From: Ptychodera flava
Taxonomy: Eukaryota > Hemichordata > Enteropneusta > Ptychoderidae
DNA: 64,000 nt
Assembly (NCBI RefSeq): GCF_041260155.1
Contig: NW_027248374.1
Span: 1-64,000, forward strand
Direction: 5' to 3'
Part shown: positions 58,888 to 64,000 of the stretch, piece after piece
How positions within the stretch are numbered: position 1 is the first letter of the stretch
Layout of the letters: each line of letters starts with the position of its first letter
The notes under the pieces: generated by a model
The model's input: only the letters and a program-made list of their open reading frames with translations
Told to the model about the DNA's origin: nothing
Databases searched by the model: none
Position numbers and translations under genes: made by a program

Positions 58888-59474
58888 AGCCACTGTCAGA
58901 TTTTGTTGTTTCTCTTTCACTACCTGCTCTAAAGAAGGAGCTTTCTTGTCTTGCAAAACAGAAGCTTCCACACCATCCATACTTTTACAGTTTGCACGTT
59001 CTTAGCCTTTGACCCCTCGAATCAGGTTACCAGAGGCAGCATACGAGTTTTCAGTCATTGCCTCATTGTTGATGTGAAATGGAGCAAAACGATACAATTT
59101 GGAGAACGCTCACTTTCCTTACCAATTTGTTGTATTCAGGGATTCATTTTATGTCCCGTTGCTGCGTACAGGAAAATGTGCAAGCTTATTCCAGCAGATA
59201 GCTCGTCGCATGCATTCTCAGCTCCTTCCGGGACCCCTGGCAGTCTTATCCCTCTTTCTGCCCGGGTTTTCTCCGGTGCGCTGTCCAAACTCATCCGCCT
59301 TGCCGGCCTCTCCTCTAACCACTATTCAGGCCACAGTTTCTGCAGGGGAGGCTGCTCATTCGCATTTCATTGCAGGTTCTGTTAGAGTTACTGCGTATGC
59401 ACGGCGACTGGGCTAGTGATGCTCACCGCCGTTATCTTTCTGTACCTCTGGTTGATAGGTTCCGTGTTACTTAG
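58888..59474 (+). pseudogene. Tyrosine recombinase (DIRS/Ngaro type), defective
   Basis: Blocks in order: PLSDFVVSLSLPALKKEL, HTIHTFTVCTFLAF, DPSNQVTRGSIRVF, VDVKWSKTIQFGERSL, ILCPVAAYRKMCKL, GHSFCRGG and, in another frame, MHGDWASDAHRRYLSVPL with the presumed catalytic Tyr. The segment that normally holds the first catalytic Arg (an ARxSNL-like block before DPS) is missing. In the HxxR box the Arg is Cys (CGC to TGC, a CpG-type change). A frameshift lies between GHSFCRGG and HGDW. The end is TAG 59472-59474. Confidence 0.78.
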
Positions 59475-59636
59475 AGTATGTCTAGAGCCATTTCCGCTGG
59501 TCCCTTTAAATTGATGGTTCTAGCCAAGGGTTTCGGTGAGTTTGGTAGGTTTGTGGGGAGTGGTTGCACAGTTCTAATAAATGCTCCCCACTTTTCACCC
59601 AAACCCTGTGTGTTAGCAGTTTTATCGTTGTAATTT

Positions 59637-59731
59637 CACTGTTTTTGACCCCTGGTTAAAAACTGTTAATTATGTATGATAACCCCTGCAGTCGCCCGTT
59701 AGGCTAGCATTCACAAATTGTAGTGTTTTTA
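59637..59731 (+). repeat. Right repeat (A2) of the DIRS/Ngaro-type element
   Basis: CACTGTTTTTGACCCCTGGT ... TTAGGCTAGCATTCACAAATTG matches 52529-52670 in direct orientation apart from a ~40 base gap. Confidence 0.75.
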
Positions 59732-59735
59732 ATGT

Positions 59736-59920
59736 ACTCCACATCAAAGTTATTGTGCTGTGTTTGCCTGATATCAAACCTTACAGTAATGATGAAACTC
59801 CATAGTCTACACACGTGCATAATAATACAGGGTATTTCAAAATCCTAAAGACAGTACACCAAGAAATGCGTAGCTGAAACATAGTTGATTGAACAAATAT
59901 GTCAAAAATGTTTAATTACT
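59736..59920. other. Continuation of duplicated host sequence
   Basis: ACTCCACATCAAAGTTATTG to about 59840 matches 52075-52185, the uninterrupted paralogue. The last ~80 bases are unassigned. Confidence 0.65.
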
Positions 59921-61514
59921 CAGGGGTTTCATTAAGAGCCGGCAGCTGGCGAAATTGACCGGTTACTCTCACGATTTCGCCGGCCACTTTTTCGGAAATT
60001 TGAACTCTTTTATAGCTAAATATTGACTTTCTGAAATGATATTGACAGGTTTCTTTAGCTGTGTGATCAAATTTTTCAACGGCTTTTATGTGAAACAAAA
60101 TTTAGAAGGCGAGCGACTACTATGATTGCCTTGTTCTACGATGGAGCACGGTCTTGCATATACTGCCGCAATAAAAATAGGAATTTCACCGACGATTCTA
60201 TTTGGCTACCTGAATTGCTGATTCCTATGTGGTGACCTTTATATACGCCACTGGAAACGGGCATACCACACCTGTCGGCCGTCGTTAGCTCGACTCAGAA
60301 TGGTCCATGAAAAAATGAAGACGGAAGCGATCGCAAGGACAGGCTTCGCTGTACGATCCTCGGTTTTACAGTGGACCAAGAAACAAGAGAAGGCAATGAC
60401 CTGATTTTTTTCTCACGAAAAAACTTCCCGATTACAGTTCGAATTTTAGTAAGCCGGTGTGCGTTGCACTGCGGTAGGCGTAATTGAGAAGGAGTTTAAC
60501 CAGCTGGACGTATGATATGTACTGCTCTTTAGTCTATCGTCGCAAATAAGAACGTCGCCCAGAGTGGTTACAATACGATCAGACCTCTAAATTCACTTCA
60601 AAAGCGATTGTCAGATTAAATCCAAATGTGAGTTTCTGAACGTACAAATTTTCATATCCTATATCAAGGTTCTTACTTTGCACACCCATATAGTCAATAA
60701 CCTTGAGGGTCTTTGATTCTATTTGCAAAATATGGTAATGATTGTCAGTTTTTATCATTATTGTTATATAAATTATCCTTTTTACCTTCCCAGTGGTATA
60801 AAAGTTCTTCATCTGCAGATTTTCATACCAAACATCATGGTTATTAATTTTAAGCATAACATTATACATTTAATAATGAAAAGTTTCTCATTTACTGTGC
60901 TTAAAATGTGAGTGTTTCATCCAGGATGGCATCAACAAGGGGGGTTTTCCCCTTTAAAAGAAAATTTTGGTAGCATTTCACCTGTTCATATGTTCTACTT
61001 GTACCTCTAAGGTGTGACTGGCACCATTTCATTTTTTGACAAATAAATTGGGGGTGCCAACATTTCAACAGAGGGGGAATCCCCTATCGCCATGTCCAGA
61101 TGTAACACAGTATAATGTAATCTTCATATCAAATTTATATCATTAATAATAGTGAATTATTAAAGTTTACCTCCTAAAAGCAAGAGGCTCTAAAGATTTC
61201 AGTTTTCTTTGTTCAAAATATCGTCAACATTACCACATTTTATCATTTTTAATTATGAATTATCATATTTAGGCCTAATCTCCCAGGAAAATGGCTTTTA
61301 TGATATGAACACAAATTGCCCTGGAACACTGCTGACAATTCTCCTGAAAATACTAGAAATTCAAGTGACTGTAAGCTGTAAAAAGTGAAATTTTAGCTCA
61401 TTTTTCAGGGTTTCCGGACCCTCCCCCAACGACGACCGCTTTGTGGTCATGGCAGCTGCAAGCCGCCTACTTTTCCATTCTGGCCCCCTACTTCAAAACT
61501 TAATGAAACCCCTG
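59921..61514. mobile_element. 1.6 kb TIR element with 5 bp target duplication
   Basis: Left end CAGGGGTTTCATTAAG and right end CTTAATGAAACCCCTG are perfect 16 bp inverted repeats, flanked by TTACT (59916-59920 and 61515-61519). No transposase. Bases ~61120-61250 match the array sequence that follows the gypsy primer binding site (~2380-2510). Confidence 0.8.
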
Positions 61515-61519
61515 TTACT

Positions 61520-62088
61520 GTACTTTCACACAAGGAACAAACTATACAAATATCAAATATCAAATTTTCTCTACCAATAGTATGCAGCTTGGTGAGAGGT
61601 TATAGAATTTTTAGCATCTTCAAAGGGTTATCAACATTTTTTGAGTGGTTAAGGGGATTATTATTTGACTGAGGTGCAAGATGCTGCTGCCTACCCCAGG
61701 CTACAATAACTGAACAATACCTTAGGCCAACAGGATAAAAATTTGGAAAAAAATCTTTCATACTAGAACAATCATGCACACATATTTCTACCATGCTACT
61801 AAATGCTTGATATCTGTATTTTTTTTTTTCAGTGTGACTCAGAAATTTTGGCCTGAAATTGTCTGATGAGAATACTGTGGCTTACAAAACAAATTTCATA
61901 CCATAGAATGAACACCAACTGGATTCAGGAGAAAAAAAATTTAAATTACAAAAAGTACAGTCTATACCTCTGTGTTCATGTTCACTTCAAAACCTCACAT
62001 TGCCACCTAATCTTGCCACTTGTTGAAACATATTTCTGCCCCTGCTCTACATAGTCAAAGTCATAGCGGGGCACATTATGATTGAAAC
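61520..62088. other. Intergenic, no gene recognised
   Basis: AT-rich, short frames only. Confidence 0.5.
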
Positions 62089-64000
62089 AAGTCGTTGACA
62101 ATGACATAGTCCTCCCTTGTAATTGGGACTTTGTCACTGGAAGTGACTAAAATTGAAGGTGATATGATGCGCATGAAACAAGGAATGCAGGCACCAAAGC
62201 CCTGTCTGTTACTGATGCCCTTATTCGATTGGATTGTAAACAAGTAGTGGCATAGGGTAAACAAGTAGTGGCATAGGGTTATGTCCTTCTACCAAGTTTG
62301 ACAGAATTAGGTATGTCATGCCCTGGCTTTTTAAATGTCAAAATTCAAATTACATGCAAGAAACTGGTCCAGGCAAGTCTGAGTAATGGCTCTTGACATT
62401 GATACCGCTAAAATTAAAGGGCCTTTCTTGACTGGTAAATGTTTGTATGATCAACATCTGCAGCAAGTGTCATCAGATTTAGTGCAGTCATTCAGAATAG
62501 AGATCTCTCATTATAAACATTGTTTCCCTCTTCAGCCAATCTGGGGTGCCACCCTAATCACAAAAGGTCATTAAATAAAGCAGTAAGTGATTTATCAACA
62601 GGATGTCACTATTTAGTTTTACACTACTGGAAGATCAATATCTGATCCATATTTCATAAAATTTGATGCAGGATTTTTGGACATATCGCACTAATAAGGA
62701 AAAGTCATTAATATGCAAATTAGGAAATAATTAAAATGATACTGATAAATGTCCTTATACACAATTAAAGCAAGATGAGCTCAATGTCTATACAAATCAT
62801 AGCTGAAGAAGTATTTCTTGACAAATCAGCCTAATATGAAAATTCATTAAATATCATGCAAATATGCAATTAATTGACATGATATGATTAACGTCTTTGC
62901 ATGCTACTACAACACTTTGAGATCAACATCTGTACCGAGTTTCATCAAATTTGGTGCAATATTTTTTATCATAGCACACTATTAGGAAATTAAATTAAAT
63001 ATGCAAATTAGCAATTAAGATGATACTGATAAATGTCCTTAAACACCGTTAAAAGCAAGATGAGCTCAAAATCTATACCAAGTTTCAACATATCTGAAGA
63101 AGTATTTCTTGACGTATCAGCCTAATTATTAAAACTCATTAATATACAAATACGCAATTAATTAACATGATATGATTAATGTCTTTGCATGCTAATCAAC
63201 ATGTGTGCAGAGTTTCATCAAATTTTGTGCAATATTTCTGGACATAGCACACTAATTAGGAAAGTTCATTAAAAATGATGCAAATTAGCTATTAATTGAC
63301 AAGATACTGCTGAATGTCTTTGTTCGCCATTACAACACTTTGAGATCAACATCTATATCAAGTTTCATCAAATTTGCTGTCATATTTCGAGACATATATC
63401 CTTAATTACAAAAATTCATAAATTGTGCAAATTAGCATTTAAATGACAGGATCCTGCTAACTGTCTTTGCATACTGTTACAACTCTGGTATATCAGCATC
63501 TGTACCATGCTTCAACAAATTTGAGTGGGTATTTCTTGACTTAAGCACCCTAATTATAAAAATTTATCAAATATGCAAATTAGCAATTAATTGACATGAT
63601 CCTGCCAAATGTCTTTGTACAAAGTAAGAGCTCTGGTATGTATACATCTGTAAGAAGTTTCATTAAATTTGAGTCACTATTTATCGAATTATTAGTGGAA
63701 TTATGAAAATTCATAATTTATGCAAATTAGCAATTAATTGACACAACACTGACAAATGTCTTTATGTGCTATTAGAGCTATGTGTGACAATCACGTGTAC
63801 GAAGTTTCGTCAAACTTGGTGCAATCTTTTAAGAAACAGCTCTTTTTCAAAAATCACTAATTATGCAACTTAGCACTAAACAATGGTTGTGCATATGTAT
63901 GCCATAGTGTATTATCCTTGTACCAAAGTTGAAAGGAATTGGCTCAGACATATCTGAGATATCTGTGTGGACGGACGGACAGAACCCAAACCATAAGTCC
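62089..64000. mobile_element. AGTCCCC/GGGGACT family member, cut by the window edge
   Basis: Starts AAGTCGTTGACAATGACATA then GTCCTCCCTTGTAATTGGG. It contains degenerate ~140-200 bp repeats with AGTTTCATCAAATTTGGTGC, TATTTCTTGACATATCAGCC and AAATTAGCAATTAATTGACA words, and at the end ATCTGAGATATCTGTGTGGACGGACGGACAG and ATAAGTCC. The GTCCGTGGGGACT end must lie just past 64000. Confidence 0.7.

Larger units (their letters stand above)
52529..59731 (+). mobile_element. DIRS/Ngaro-type tyrosine recombinase retrotransposon (inactive)
   Basis: Order: left repeat, gag-like ORF, RT, RNase H, tyrosine recombinase, right repeat. The repeat at 52529-52670 (CACTGTTTTTGAACCCTG ... GTTAGGCTAGCATTCACAAG) recurs in direct orientation at 59637-59731 with ~40 bases deleted, as in Ngaro/PAT-like elements with split direct repeats. 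ATGT at both junctions (52525-52528, 59732-59735) matches one ATGT in the empty-site paralogue. Several frameshifts and a 3178 bp insertion make it dead. Confidence 0.82.

Overview
This window is animal nuclear DNA. It has GT-AG introns, Ty3/gypsy-type, DIRS/Ngaro-type and Penelope-like retroelement remains, terminal-inverted-repeat (TIR) DNA elements, several satellites and few genes. The repeat families and the style of the multi-exon gene suggest a marine invertebrate (hemichordate, lancelet, echinoderm or similar). The species cannot be fixed from sequence alone. No rRNA, tRNA or CRISPR locus was seen.

Bases 1-20285 hold a tandem array of a 6.8 kb unit: one 5'-truncated copy and two full copies (6698-13514 and 13515-20285). 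Each unit carries the end of a Ty3/gypsy pol (reverse transcriptase tail, RNase H, integrase), a ~247 bp LTR followed directly by a tRNA-Leu primer binding site, a (TA)n tract, an element built of ~225 bp repeats with AGTCCCC/GGGGACT ends, and the 5' part of a CAGGGCTCC-ended DNA element. The full version of that last element runs from 19852 to 21439, so the array breakpoint lies inside it. The pol copies differ mainly by single-base indels.

Bases 21440-31067 are the genic part. They hold a solo LTR of the same gypsy family, a ~225 bp tandem repeat interrupted by a small TIR element, an F-box/LRR coding block (25066-25758), and a multi-exon gene (25765-31067). That gene encodes a large transposase-like protein with a basic N-terminal region, a Cys-rich linker and a core with conserved acidic motifs. 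The core is followed by about fifteen 24-residue repeats carried on four phase-compatible exons and by a short conserved C-terminal module. The splice phases from 27204 to the stop codon all agree.

Bases 31068-52528 contain no gene I can support. They are a patchwork of a ~123 bp satellite split by a 3.56 kb TIR element (itself holding a smaller TIR element and a Penelope-like fragment), a 193 bp tandem duplication, a long hairpin element, a ~70 bp repeat with GC hairpins, a 1.4 kb TA-flanked element with a recognisable empty site, and more copies of the AGTCCCC/GGGGACT family.

Bases 52529-59731 are one degraded DIRS/Ngaro-type tyrosine-recombinase retrotransposon (gag-like, RT, RNase H, YR). 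It is inserted in one copy of a duplicated host sequence whose other copy preserves the empty site. A 3178 bp CACTA-ended DNA element with a 3 bp target duplication interrupts its RT, and that element contains a copy of the AGTCCCC/GGGGACT family. After it come a 1.6 kb TIR element with a 5 bp target duplication (59921-61514) and another AGTCCCC-type copy running off the right edge.
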